From Chara braunii (Eukaryota; Streptophyta; Charophyceae; Charales; Characeae): a DNA stretch of 64,000 nt. The notes below the pieces were generated by a model. The model was not told the DNA's origin and made no database searches. It saw only the letters and a list, made by a program, of their open reading frames with translations. The position numbers and the translations under genes are program-made. The stretch lies in contig BFEA01000627.1 in NCBI GenBank assembly GCA_003427395.1, positions 659,304 through 723,303 on the forward strand. The letters run 5' to 3'. Within the stretch, counting starts at the first letter, position 1. Every line of letters begins with the position of its first letter. Below are positions 19,711 through 31,329 of this stretch, piece by piece.

Positions 19711-19857
19711 GATTTCCCCGCCCGTACCCGTCGCTCAATTCAATGGGCCAATTTCCCCGCCCGTACCCGTCGCTCAATTCAATGAGCCAATTTCCCCGCC
19801 CGTACCCGTCGCTCAATTCAATGAGCCAATTTCCCCGCCCGTACCCGGCGCTTCCGT
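19711..19857. repeat. 39-bp minisatellite upstream of the reductase
   Basis: Units at 19711-19749, 19750-19788, 19789-19827 and a partial unit from 19828 differ by only a few bases. Each holds ATTTCCCCGCCCGTACCCG and CTCAATTCAATG. The array begins about 460 bp upstream of the likely start codon at 19250 and is GC-box-like, so it may lie in the promoter. The 39-bp length keeps a frame open by chance. Confidence 0.9.
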
Positions 19858-19859
19858 GG

Positions 19860-20990
19860 AAGCGAATCTCGGCGCTTCGGCGCACATGGCCGTTCAGTTC
19901 ACAACCTGTGCGGCCTTTGCAGACCTAGCCACGTGTCATGCTTACGTGCGCAGGGGCCATGCTAATTTCTTTTTTTCTTTTTTGGGCTTACGTGCGCAGG
20001 AGCCACAAGGCTCCCGCACGTTCCCTCGTTGGAGGCTTGAGCACGGATGTGGCTGCTACGGGGCACTGGGCCCGTGAGTGATTTGTTATTAAAAAAAAAA
20101 AGAAGCGTGTGTGGGAGAGGCATCCGTTAAAATTGGAACGATACAGAGAAGATTTTTTTTTATTTTTTTTTTAAAGCTATATTCTTCTCTCAATTTCACC
20201 TCACACTACCTACCTACCACTACTACTAATTGTAGGCATACGGGGAACCCCGTAGCAGCCAGAACCGTCTTCACGAGAGAACATGCGGGGGCTGCTCCCG
20301 ACCTGCAGGTGGGTGATACCGGCTAGGGGACAGCCGGTAGCATCAGGGACCATGCCAACAGGACNNNNNNNNNNNNNNNNNNNNNNNNNNNNNNNNNNNN
20401 NNNNNNNNNNNNNNNNNNNNNNNNNNNNNNNNNNNNNNNNNNNNNNNNNNNNNNNNNNNNNNNNNNNNNNNNNNNNNNNNNNNNNNNNNNNNNNNNNNNN
20501 NNNNNNNNNNNNNNNNNNNNNNNNNNNNNNNNNNNNNNNNNNNNNNNNNNNNNNNNNNNNNNNNNNNNNNNNNNNNNNNNNNNNNNNNNNNNNNNNNNNN
20601 NNNNNNNNNNNNNNNNNNNNNNNNNNNNNNNNNNNNNNNNNNNNNNNNNNNNNNNNNNNNNNNNNNNNNNNNNNNNNNNNNGTTTTCGTAAGAACGTAAA
20701 AGTGCCGCCAAAGTTGGAGGTGCAGGAAGGTGAAAGAAAAACATGACCCCACATGCCCTATGTCTGCGGGACTTTTCCTAGCACTATCTTCTGGTGCCTT
20801 GAGGATCCAACGACCTGCACATCAGGGAAAAAAAAAAGGAAGAAAAAAACAAGGGCTCCTTCTTTCATGGTGCAGGGTACAGGGGTGGCCTCTTCCGAAA
20901 ACCGCCCCTGCTCGTGCCTCCACGTACGAGAACGTTTCCACTTCGGGACGGGGTCCGAGTTTCGTGGAAAGAAGTGGGATCCCAAATGAC
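19860..20990. other. Intergenic with a 317-base assembly gap
   Basis: Bases 20365-20681 are N. A short repeat (GCTTACGTGCGCAGG) occurs at about 19940 and 19987. The sequence right of the gap may already be LINE-derived but shows no clear domain. Confidence 0.5.
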
Positions 20991-22920
20991 CCGGATGCCC
21001 AGATCACAACATTAACTGTCCAATGGGTTAGGAGATTGCTTTTTACCGAGTGGCAAGCCCTGGCGCTGGAATAGATAGCCAGACTTGCCCCACAGGCAGC
21101 GCAAGGAGTTAGCCCATTGAACTGGCTGAAAGACCGCTTTTGGACCGTGCCACGGTGCCCCCGTATAAAGCGAGACTCACCGCGAGACACAGCCCGTTCG
21201 GACCTGGTCAGAGACGACTTCTGGACCCGAGTCATCAGGGCCTGGCACCAACTCTCCCTGCCTGATCAACCCCCACCAACCAGGTGGGAGGAGGTGATGC
21301 GGCAACCTCTTTTGGGGACTAGGAGGATAACAGACCGGTACAGCAGGGTGTATCGCAGCTTGGACACCCAAAAAAGGCATAATCTGAATAAAGGACATAT
21401 GGGACATAGAAGTGGGTGACTGGAAAACGGGGCCACAACTGAGAACCATACTAAAGCACTGTCACAAGATTGAGGAGAACGTTGATTTGTTGACCTTTGC
21501 AGTCCCCTTTGATTGAGTGCGCATCCTGCGCAGAGGGTCACGGCTAATAGAAGGGGACTGGGTAGCTACCCCGGGGGATCCGAAAAGTGTAGGCAATGTG
21601 GTGGAGGTAAGAACAGACGAAACATTGGTAAACCTCTTCCACTTAGACAAGGAAAATAAACTCACCCGGTACAGCCCAGACGTGATCAGATGGTGGAGAA
21701 CAACAGACCTGCACAGGATACGTGTGCTGCGGGACAAAGATGTTTGGATTGCATATTAGCCAACCACCCCCATGATGAAGCTACCCTTTGACCCTGACGA
21801 ATGGCAGTGGGTCCCCACGCGAAAACCCAGGTCAGGGACGAATCTAAAATTGTACACTCTATCAATGAAGGCCACATATCGTCTGCGTCGACCAAATGTG
21901 AACATAAAAGATATACTGAAGGTCCGATGGAGGTCACACTTGAATGTGGGGACTGAGGCAATCCGCCCGATCCGATGGTTCACCGCCACAAGGTCTAGGC
22001 CTGCGAAGATGGTCTCTCTTCACTGACAGATAGAACACTGCTTTCTGCCCACCAATGACTAGTTGATAGATCGCACATACCTGGAGCAGAAGGGGCGGGC
22101 ATTACCATTGTGCAAGTCATGCCACACTGCCTTTAGAGCACGTATTCATACAGTGCCCAGGGGCAGTTCTTATATGGCGATGGTGGGATAGGATCTGGAC
22201 CCAGTTGTGCACTGAATCTCACTGGCCATGGGATTGGAGGGCCATATTATGCGAGGCATGGTCCTCCCCCACTGACAATACCTTTGAAAACAACATATTC
22301 AAGTTAGGAAGGAAAGCGGTCATGTGGACCCTCTGGAGGAAATGTTGTAGACATGCTATGGAGGGGGTCCACATAACGAGGGAAGAGGCAACAAACATAA
22401 TACGGCAATACATTTAACAATAACTCATGGTTGACTGGCAAAAATTTAAAATCCAACTCAACTTATATCATTCAGCAAATGACGTAACACAAGCAATTCA
22501 CCAATTTTTTGGAGACTGATTGGGCAGTGAGAATGGGGTCTGGATCGCATCCGTTGGATGGGAGGGCAAGCCCACCCAAGAAGGCAACCAGAAGGAATTC
22601 AGGAGAGACTACCGTATCTGTTTCAGAGACTGGACTACTGTCGGCCATGAGATCCCAGTGCGACATGCCACAAAATTTTCCGACCCCTTCCCACCCCACC
22701 AGTTGGCGATGGTGGATATGCAATGGTATGGAGCAGACTGAACGGGCGATACATGGCATATATGGAGAGAACGAGTACCTAGAGGAATGGAGGAACAAAA
22801 AGTAACCGCTAAGGAATTACGAGTGATCAGGCGGTCTGGTGCCGACTGATATTGGCAGACCACAAGTGTGCTCCTTTCTGTTTTATTTCAATAGTCAGTC
22901 TGTAATTGAAAAATAAGGTG
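20990..22920 (+). mobile_element. LINE, 3' part of ORF2 (pseudogene) and 3' UTR
   Basis: Broken frames (21117-21419, 21517-21759, 21772-22026, 22120-22417) read as the region after the reverse transcriptase of plant-type LINEs, with Trp-rich segments and a final zinc-binding domain: CKSCH, then after a frameshift LEHVFIQCPGAVLIWRWW (about 22135-22190), as in zf-RVT. Stops and shifts are many. The reverse transcriptase itself is not visible; it would fall in or before the gap at 20365. The sequence differs from the LINE at 25.4-33.5 kb. Confidence 0.75.
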
Positions 22921-22929
22921 ATGATAGTA

Positions 22930-23258
22930 TGATTTCAGTATGGCTCACGGGCAGGGAGGAATTAGCATGTAGCTGTGCATCCAGCTCCAGATTCAAGGCG
23001 AAGAGTTTCCCCCTTCCCTGCAATATCCTGCTCAGTCAATCCCCTGGATCCCAAGGTAATGAATGCTGGCAGGAACACTCCACAATCATTTCTGATGTAT
23101 CCCAAATTCAGTCTGTATAAGGGACGCTGGACCCGCTTTCCAACAGGTGATGTTCCCCACCAATAGATGAAGCCTCTCCCCAGGTGCTAGTGGTTTCTGC
23201 TCTTATCAGCACCACTAACACTGGTGGGGGTGTTTTAAAAAAAAAAAAAAAAAAAAAA
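22930..23258 (+). mobile_element. Short non-LTR element (family P), poly(A)-tailed copy 2
   Basis: Homologous to 4590-4871 and ends in 22 A (23237-23258). A hairpin precedes the tail: TGCTAGTGGT (23185-23194) pairs with ACCACTAACA (23211-23220). It lies directly after the LINE at 20990-22920 and could be part of its 3' end, but the copy at 4590 has no LINE next to it. Confidence 0.65.
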
Positions 23259-23324
23259 GTGGGATCCCGATTTTGCCTAAAAGTACCCTGCTTATAAGAA
23301 GTGGGATATGCCCCTTAGGGTCTC

Positions 23325-23400
23325 GTTAGACATAGCTCAGTGGGTACACCCATGAACTGTTGGAATACAGACTGGAGTTCGAGTCCAAATGATGGAACTC
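23325..23400 (+). mobile_element. tRNA-derived SINE-like unit (family T), copy 1
   Basis: TAGCTCAGTGGG at 23333 is a perfect A box and AGTTCGAGTCC at 23376-23386 a near-perfect B box. The middle (CATGAACTGTTGGAATACAGA) suggests a tRNA-Asn-like origin. It is about 85% alike over 60 bases to the unit at 38024, which argues for a dispersed family rather than a tRNA gene. Confidence 0.6.
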
Positions 23401-24750
23401 GATGAGTAACACAAATATTTATGAATTGTCCTGGCCGGTCAGCTCAATGATGATATCTCAAGGTCATCGCCCTTTAAAAAAAATAAAAATAAAAAAAATA
23501 CAGACGAGACGAGACTTTCTTTTTTTGCGCCAGCGCATAAGGTTGGCGTTCATTTCTTGGGCTACGTTCCCCAACAGCTTCCGTCGGCCCTCCATGCCAT
23601 ACTGGAGCGAGCCTTGAATCGCCCAAGCGCTGTAACCCACGCGGAACCCGTTTTTTTATCTGGGCGGGAAGGCGAGTGAGGGCGTCACGCCTGGACGAGG
23701 AAGCCATAGTTGGACACTATCATCACAAACGGATAACAACAACAACGGTAGGACATGAGATAAACGTTGGGAAAGCAAGGTGACCAATAAAGCGGGGAAG
23801 AGACAAAACTTCGAATACAAAGCGACTAAGAAAAGTAAGTATCAGGAAAAGGGAGCAGAAAAAAGAAGAGGGAAGGAGGCAAGAGGGAGAAATGTCATAT
23901 TGGGAAAGGCGAAAAACGACAAGTAAAGTAATCTAAGGGCATCAGAAAGGGCAAAGTAGAGAAAGGTAAAAGAGGAAAAGGAAGAGAAGAGTCGACATCG
24001 AAGACAAACGAAACTAGGGAAACTAGAGGAGAGGAGAGGAGAAGAGAGTGTGTGATGGAGTGAGTGTACGCCGATCACGTACTGAAAAGAGCAGCGCAAC
24101 TAAGGAAGGAAAAGTTGACGTCCTAAGTTGATGAATCTCCAAGACCCGTCATGAAGGGTGAAGCTTCCTCGTTTTTTTCTACCCAAAACTAAAGTTAAGT
24201 TCCAATCTCACGACTGCCCATAGACCACGCACCGAACCGCCCCTTCTTCACGGCTCAAATCCAAACAGAGTCGAATCACATCGTGCAAGAGGCTTTGAAA
24301 GCAGCGAATCCACCAACAACCAAATTCCATGTGACTATCCCTTCGATCGCAAACATAGAAGTGTAATCACTTTTAGGTATATTATTGGGTAAGAACCTGG
24401 TATCAGAAGGGACAGCATAGAGAGAGAGAAGTCCCTGCATGAGCAGTGGGAAGTAGAAAGGCGTCCTTTCACAAAAAGCAAATGAAAATAGAGAGGAAAT
24501 AGAAAGGGGAGAGAGATGAGAGCAACGAAGGATAAGGGCAGATTGGAATTAGAGTAGCTTTACAAGGAACTTCCCACTATTAAAGCCCACGCCCACCCTC
24601 CTCACTTCCCCCGTCTCCCTACCCCGACTCCCTACGACTCCCTACCCCAACTCCCAACCCAGATCCCCTCCCGCTCCACTCCGCTCAATCCTCGACCAGA
24701 CTCCCCCCCACACCCCTGCTCCTCACCCACACTGTCAGTGTGTATATATA
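23400..24750. other. Intergenic, no recognised gene
   Basis: Purine-rich (GAAAAG-type) from about 23810 to 24120 and C-rich (CTCCCTACCCC-type) from 24580 to 24720. No coding similarity. Confidence 0.4.
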
Positions 24751-24751
24751 T

Positions 24752-24842
24752 ATCGTCACAAACAGAACTGCCCGGTAAACCGTAGGCAGAGAGAGAGAAG
24801 AGGACAACAAACGAGGGGCTGTGGCAAACTGTTTCGTCGGAG

Positions 24843-24873
<31 letters not shown>
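24752..24873 (+). repeat. 75-bp repeat family B, copy 4, with flanking TA microsatellite
   Basis: Bases 24752-24822 match the unit at 12195-12267 almost base for base, from ATCGTCACAAACAGAACTG to GAGGGGCTGT. They are preceded by TATATATA and followed after about 20 bp by (TA)n at 24844-24873, the same arrangement as at 12.1-12.3 kb. Confidence 0.85.
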
Positions 24874-24879
<6 letters not shown>

Positions 24880-25395
24880 CTTGCTTTTATATGATCTTTC
24901 ATAATTAATTAAAAGAATCATATAAATAATTAACATTTTATTGGTTTATATTTTAAAATGTCAATAAATCTTAACATATTTACCCCACCAGCGGATGCCT
25001 TTCCTACATCCCGCACAACCTCCTCCCTCATTCTCCCACAAACCTCAACATCTCGACCCCTACTACGACACTCAGCCACGTCTCCCTACTCAGACTCACC
25101 ACCCCGGATCCCCCCCCCCAACCCACCCTCTCCATTGCAATCATACATTCACCACTCACCACCCACACCGCACCAAAGTCGTAGCTAACATTCAACCACT
25201 CCCACCAATCAATTACACAACTTTCTTCTCCCCATTTAAGACTATTAATACAATTATATTATTACCTTATTTTTTATTTTGTATTATTATAATAATTATA
25301 ATTGTAGTTCAAAATTGTTTTTTCCCTTAATTCCTAAACGATTTTTTAGGCCCTCGCACTTTGATACTCTCCTACTCCAATCGCCATTCTGATGC
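24880..25395. other. AT-rich intergenic sequence left of the LINE
   Basis: AT-rich with C-rich islands; no gene. The LINE begins somewhere around 25340-25400, but the target-site duplication was not found. Confidence 0.4.
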
Positions 25396-25399
25396 AGTA

Positions 25400-26068
25400 G
25401 ATGTTCCTCGAGTGGGAAAGCGAAGTTTGGTCATTTATTGCTGTCATTTTATTCCTATGGACCTGACCTCACATTCCCCAAGTGGGGAGGTGAAGCCTGG
25501 ATTAAATTATTTGTTGCTTTCGCCACTCTGAATCTGATCTCACGCTCCCTAGGTGGAGAGGAAAAACTCTTTTAATTTTTTTGGCTGCACTTGTCACTCT
25601 CAAGCGCATCCAACTACTTCGGATCTTATCCTACACTTCCAAGCGGGGAGGCGAAGCCCTATCCTTTTTTTTTTCGCTGCATTCACCACTCTCAATCTTA
25701 TCTCACACTCCCCAGGTGGGGAGGCGAAGCCCTATAAAAAATTCCTGCTGCAAATTGATCTCACGATCCCCAGAAGGAGAGTCAAAACTCTGACATTTCT
25801 GCATTTTTTCTCTTGCCTGGATCTGATCTAGTGCTCCCCACGCGGAGAGGCCAAGCCTTGACGAATCTTTTTGCTACATCCGCCACTTTGGTACGGATCT
25901 AACACTCCCCAGGTGGGGAGACGAAGTCCTGTCGATTTTTCGATTTCACTCGACACTTTGGGGGTGATCTTACAATCCCCAAGTGGCAAGGCGAAACCTT
26001 GTCAAATTTCATGAATCATTCGCCTCTCATAATCTGGTTTCACGCTCCCAAGTGAGGAGGCAAAACCA
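25400..26068 (+). repeat. 5' UTR monomer array of the LINE (~70 bp x about 10)
   Basis: A CTCCCCAGGTGGGGAGGCGA-like core recurs near 25409, 25476, 25547, 25637, 25712, 25768, 25834, 25905, 25976 and 26046, on average every 71 bp. Cores are joined by T-rich GCTGCATTCACCACTCT-ATCT-type spacers. Each core is itself palindromic (CCCCAGGTGGGG). The array ends just before ORF1, as promoter monomers do in some mammalian L1 families; promoter function here is inference. Confidence 0.8.
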
Positions 26069-26119
26069 TGCTATTCTCTCTGACCTCATTCCCTCTTCCA
26101 GCAACTGAGACCCAACGAT

Positions 26120-27087
26120 TTGATCACCATGTGGATAGCTCACCCCACATCATTGGCGTCAGCCTCAATCACATGCGTTGCCTCAAGCTCTGCCTCAGAC
26201 ACTTCCTCAGGCCCTGGCTCAACGTCAGGAGCAACTTCAGGATCCAAAAGGGCACGCAACACAAACGGTAAATACCCAAGCCAAGGGGTAGTCAACCTCA
26301 TGATAAAGGAAAGTCGTGTCAAACCAATAATCACTAAAAAAATAGTAAAAATCAGCAAGGATGAAGATCTCGAAGTCGAATTTTTGGTATATCGAAAGGA
26401 ACATCTGGCCGTGCTGGCCGTGTTAGACGAATTCTTCAAAAAACACGCAGTAGTTTGCTCCTTCCCAGCAAAACTGAAACAATTGTCACCCACAAAAAAA
26501 AGACAAAAGGTTCATACGCTCTCAAGAACATGGAGAACCTGCAAGACTCGGTTCCCAAGTTCGCCTTACAACAGAGAGGGAGAAATGCAGTCATAGTGTT
26601 ATGTGCTGAACCAGATTACACAACCTACCTCCTCTCAGTACAGACCCTCTACTGCGAAGGATCGGCGGTCTCCATCTCCAAATGGATACCCAACAGGGAA
26701 GCAATACAACGCACCTCTAGACATCGACAGACACTGATGTACAAACACTTCTGGATCCAATTTGACAACGTGACTAGCGAAGCACACCAGTTGGTAGAGG
26801 ACAGGTTGAAAGAAACCTACCCTTAATACCCTCTGGTATTATGGGTCTCTTCTGCTCCAGGTTTCCTCGCCCCCAACACCAACTCAAGAATAACATGCAT
26901 CGAACTCGAAGGAAACAGCCCATCTAAACTTCCTGACAAATGGTTTGACAGAGAAGAACAAAAGGTCACAACAGTGTACATCTCTACACAAGCGAACCCC
27001 ATGTGCTTCAGATGCAGAATTAAGGGGCACACGGGGAACGACTCTCTCTGTCCCCCGAACATGAATGCAAAAGGCTGCACCCCTTAA
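26120..27087 (+). pseudogene. LINE ORF1 remnant with CCHC zinc knuckle
   Basis: Three overlapping frames (26120-26596, 26455-26826, and one to the stop at 27085-27087) together cover an RNA-binding ORF1-type protein. Near the end CFRCRIKGHTGNDSLC (27004-27051) is a CX2CX4HX6C knuckle. Upstream is a region with KHFWIQFDNV and later CIELEGNSPSKLPDKWFD. At least two frameshifts are needed, so it is not translated intact. Confidence 0.65.
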
Positions 27088-27485
27088 TGTTCGTCGAAGC
27101 AGATGCAATGAAAGGCATCTGGATTATCAACGCCCCAGCCTACACTGGCTGGATTTTCAATGACCTCAAAGAGAACCCAACATGCACATGGACACTAATA
27201 GACCCCCTATACGGAAGCAGATGACAAAAAGGAGGGGGCAAACGAAACAACAAATCCATACATAGATACGAAAATGTCGCTTTGAACAAAGTCGATCATC
27301 TATAACAGACAGTGCAAAAAAATCAGATTCTCAACGATGTACATAACATAAGACGAGGGACAGAAAAATAATAAAAAATTATACCTCGAGATTCGACAGA
27401 CAACAAGTGAGCTGGAATCGGGAATACAGATAGGGGCAAGAAAAATAATTCGGGACCAGCGAAAAAAAACAACAGGAAGGAGACG

Positions 27486-29669
27486 ATGACCCCAAAGAAT
27501 CGGGCCAATCTCCAAACACCAAGAAGTGCAGAGAAAGCAGCACATCAATCGAAATCAGGGAAAACGAAATACACATGGACAACAACAACCAGCCAGACCA
27601 TATTATTTGAGAAGGACTCAAGTAGCACCCTGGAATGTTTGGACGAGTATATTGAAATCAGGTTGGCACATGCCAAATACATCAGCATGCTGAAGAAAGA
27701 GTCAAACGCAAACGTCATAGATGGATTTCCAACTACCCCCAATCGTTAGAATTTGTTGCCGACAGATAACACTTTCTCTAAATTATTGGTCATGCAATAT
27801 GTTAATCAGCATAATGACGCAATGGACAAACGTCATGCAAGAACCTCATATACAGTTCTTGAATCAAGTGAGCAACCAATCGAGTGGCCCAAAGCATATA
27901 TGTGTGGACAGGGAGGATGTACCACCAAAGATCAATAACATCGAGGAGCAAGAAACAAAGAAAACGAAAATGATATCCCTGACAAATAATATGCTTCAGC
28001 AAGAGAACGACCAGAAGAACGAAAAAAAAAAAGACAGATCGTCATTCGCGAGAGAAACAACTTTACATTGTCACATACCCTCAACATGATCACAGTTAAA
28101 CCCCCCCCAGAACGGACAATGGCAACCACAATCGATGCCCGCACCTTTTCCTCCACGATCCCATTTTTGCCCTTTCGCTACAACACATACAAAAAGGAAC
28201 GGCATATTGTAGTCCGACCTTCATTGAGCATTACCACAGCGCAGGACTCACACAAACATCCCAAATTCGAGAGGGCAAACATCTCAGATGATCGCCCCCT
28301 GGCCATGAAAGTGATAGAGCAGAACAATCTGAACGTTTTCTGGGAAGACGAAAGTAGAGAAAGGCATTACACTGAACTAATATTATTTCTGGTCCTATAC
28401 GAACAGCAAACCCAGTTGAGGAAGGGCCTGACATAAACAATCTCGGGAGCTGATCTGGGAGCTGATCTGTGAGATCCCCTACTCACTATTGGGTCACAAG
28501 GACGATGTCGACAGAATCGCCTTCGGCATAACGACCTCATGAGAGAGGAATGGTTGGGCAAGGATGAGCCTGAGACCCTAGAGAAACTGAGGAAGAACAA
28601 GGAAAATAAAGAAGAAAAAAAAAAAAAGACTGAGGACATAGGGAAACATACCTCGTATCCCTCTACCTTAGTCAATCATCAATCTTATATCAGGTCTAAC
28701 TGTTCCAAGCACCAATGAAATAACATTCAAACGACCAACCTGATTGTAGGGCAGACAATAATGCAAAAAGATTCAGACCCACCACCGAAGCAGACATCAT
28801 CAAGGAAATTGGAAAACAACATGAAATAAACTGTGTGTCATGGAACATCAACGGATTGACCTTCATTTTGGACAACCCAATCAAATGGAGGAACCTCACT
28901 TAAACCATAGGATGGTTTGGATTCATCCCCTCAGACATAACATGCCTCCAGGAAACACACCTAGCCAATAGTAGTGAACACAACAAACTACAATTAGCCC
29001 TCACCATAAAACTAACCTTCGTCAAATCTGCCTTTTGGGCCCAAGCTACAGAAACGACTCAGCAGAAATTGTTATTCTCTTCCATAAAAAATCATCATCC
29101 AACGAAACAACAAAAATATAGAATATCAACTTGGACAATACCTTAGGCAGGTGGTTCAAGCTAAACATCAAACTAAAAGAAGAAGAGATGTCCATCATAA
29201 GGATTTACAGTCCGAACACACATAAGATAACCCCCCCTACTTACTCACGATTGAACAACTCATCCCCACATTCATGCCCACCATCATCATGAGAGATTGA
29301 AACTCCGTTTAGAATCCCAACCTGGGCAAAATATCACACTCTCAAGTCCCACACCTAAATCTAACAGCGTAGACATTAACAATTTTATGACCAAGAAAAC
29401 CTAATAGACTCATTCCGCCTTTTGTACCCAATACATAAAAGATACTCATGCATCATAAAAACCTCACTGGTCGAACATCATTCTTCATAATCGACTTCTT
29501 TTTCGCATCAAAATCACTATCAGGGGCCATACAAAACTGTATTATATACGACAACCCATATCACAAAGGACTGAACTCCAAAGCCATATCCCTAACCCTC
29601 AAACTCACAAAGGAAGGTTACATAGGTAAGAGTTTTTACCGCCTTAACAATGCTCTCCTCACTACCTAA
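27486..29669 (+). pseudogene. LINE ORF2 N-terminal region and AP-endonuclease remnant
   Basis: The endonuclease starts with CVSWNINGLT (Trp codon at 28841), the conserved motif containing the catalytic Asn. In the same frame, after one stop, comes DITCLQETHLA (around 28937-28967), the motif with the catalytic Glu. Farther on, FFIIDFFFASKSL (29473-29511) fits the RIDY-FVS-SL motif. The 27486-28700 part has only fragmentary frames, including one ending HYTELILFLVLYEQQT. The domain would nick target DNA for target-primed reverse transcription; this copy cannot. Confidence 0.75.
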
Positions 29670-30154
29670 TTATTTCAATCCGAGCTTCAAACATTACTAA
29701 CCTCGTAAGCACAACTACAACCCAATGAGGACAAAAACACTAAATTCCCTCATATCATCAAGAATATTGGTATAAAAACAACACAAATATCCAAAAGACT
29801 AGCTACACAAAAAAAAGGAAGAGACGAAACTCTCAAGAACGCGATAGAAATAACAAAATTATACCTACATAAACATTCGAACTCATAATTTTATGCAAAA
29901 CTACTTAATAAATCTAATGAATAACGAACGGAATGAACTGAATTAAGAGTCGGAGAAAAAGATTGAAAACTGAAGGAAACAATATCGAAAGTTTTCTTCT
30001 AAAAAATCAAAGCCAACTCTAAAGACTTCAAAATAAAATGTATAAAAGATGAGTACAGAAACCCAGCTATAAGCTAGTAAAAACAGCAACCAAATAACTT
30101 TACACCTTTAAAACCGCGGTAGGCAGTATCGATGCAACTAACAACGCAATAAAA

Positions 30155-31110
30155 ATGCAATTTAAAAAAATATTAACCCACCTAAATCATTACCTCTCAA
30201 CAAAATTGACCAAAACACTATACGAACCCATAACATTAGAAAAATTTCACAAAGCCCTCAATGATCTCAAACCCAACAAAGCCCCAGGTAGAGACGACAT
30301 ATCTAAAAAATTTGAACGGCATGCTGATACACCCAGGCCCACTCCTTCTTAGATTCCTCACTAGAGTCTGGGAGGAAGAATCTTTAGGCTCATACCTGAG
30401 TATGAGAGTGGTGAAACTCCTATATGGAAAGGTAAACAAAGAGGTTATAAGGAACTACAAACACGTATCACTACTCAATGTAACGTACAAAATCATAGTT
30501 ATCTAAGCGCTATAATGAATCGGATAACAGGAGGATGCTTCCACTTAAACCTGACATGGTTTATTCCAGGTAGACTCATATTAGACAATATAACATCTCA
30601 AAGTGTATCCACACACATAATAAGTAAAAAGTTATTGCAACGACCATCCTTTTTTTTTATGTAAAAAAAACATATGACCAAGTTAACTGGGATTTTTTCC
30701 ACGTGAGCATGAAAAATTTAGGAATAGGTCCGATCTTTTGAAAATAGGTGAGAATACTCTGCAATGACGTAGGAGGAATAACAGGTCAACGACCTCCTCT
30801 CAAACCCCTACCCAATAACAAGGTTAGAAAGAGAAAGGGACCCACTATTAGTAACACTGATCTTCCTGTTCGCCATGGAGGTCATCGTTGCCTTCTTGAG
30901 AAATGACTTATCAATCGAAAGGATTGAGAACATCAAATACGTACGAGACCAACCCCTTTATTTCCCTACCACACTCCTATTTGCGGAAATTTTATAATAC
31001 TTATCAGGGTATTGAACTCTTATTCTTAGATCCTAACAAGAGTAATGCAAGCATCCCAATTGACCTAAAACATGAAAGTTAACTGGACATAAACAATAGG
31101 ATGGTGGACC
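30155..31110 (+). pseudogene. LINE reverse transcriptase remnant
   Basis: Motifs in order: LNDLKPNKAPGRDDI (about 30256-30300), NYKHVSLLNVTYKI (30448-30490), KKTYDQVNWDFF (30665-30700, the usual KAYD-V-W motif with the catalytic Asp), LVTLIFLFAMEVI (about 30848-30886, normally PLSPLLF-LAMEPL), and TTLLFAEIL (30970-30996) where active enzymes have FADD or YADD. The frame changes several times. Loss of the FADD aspartates alone would abolish activity. Confidence 0.85.
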
Positions 31111-31329
31111 GCAGAAACACCCCCCCCTATAGAGCTAACCCCACGAGGATTACAGTGGACAGATCCAGATTCACCAATCCGTTTCCTAGACATCAACCTC
31201 AATCTCAAAGGATGTCACAAAACACCAAGCATCGACAACAACACTCTCGTCCTCAATAGTTAACAAAATGCACACTTGGAAAACCATACATACTTCCCTG
31301 CTAGGCAAAATACTGACGCTCAACAATTC

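Noticed and set aside
19641-20077. Open frame over the 39-bp repeats, and CRISPR-like look of the array
   Set aside because: The unit is a multiple of three so the frame stays open; repeats are directly adjacent with no unique spacers, so it is a minisatellite.
20365-20681. Frames through the N block
   Set aside because: They consist of unknown bases only.
23325-23400. Possible tRNA gene
   Set aside because: The A and B boxes are good but no acceptor stem pairs, and a second copy at 38024 shows a dispersed element.
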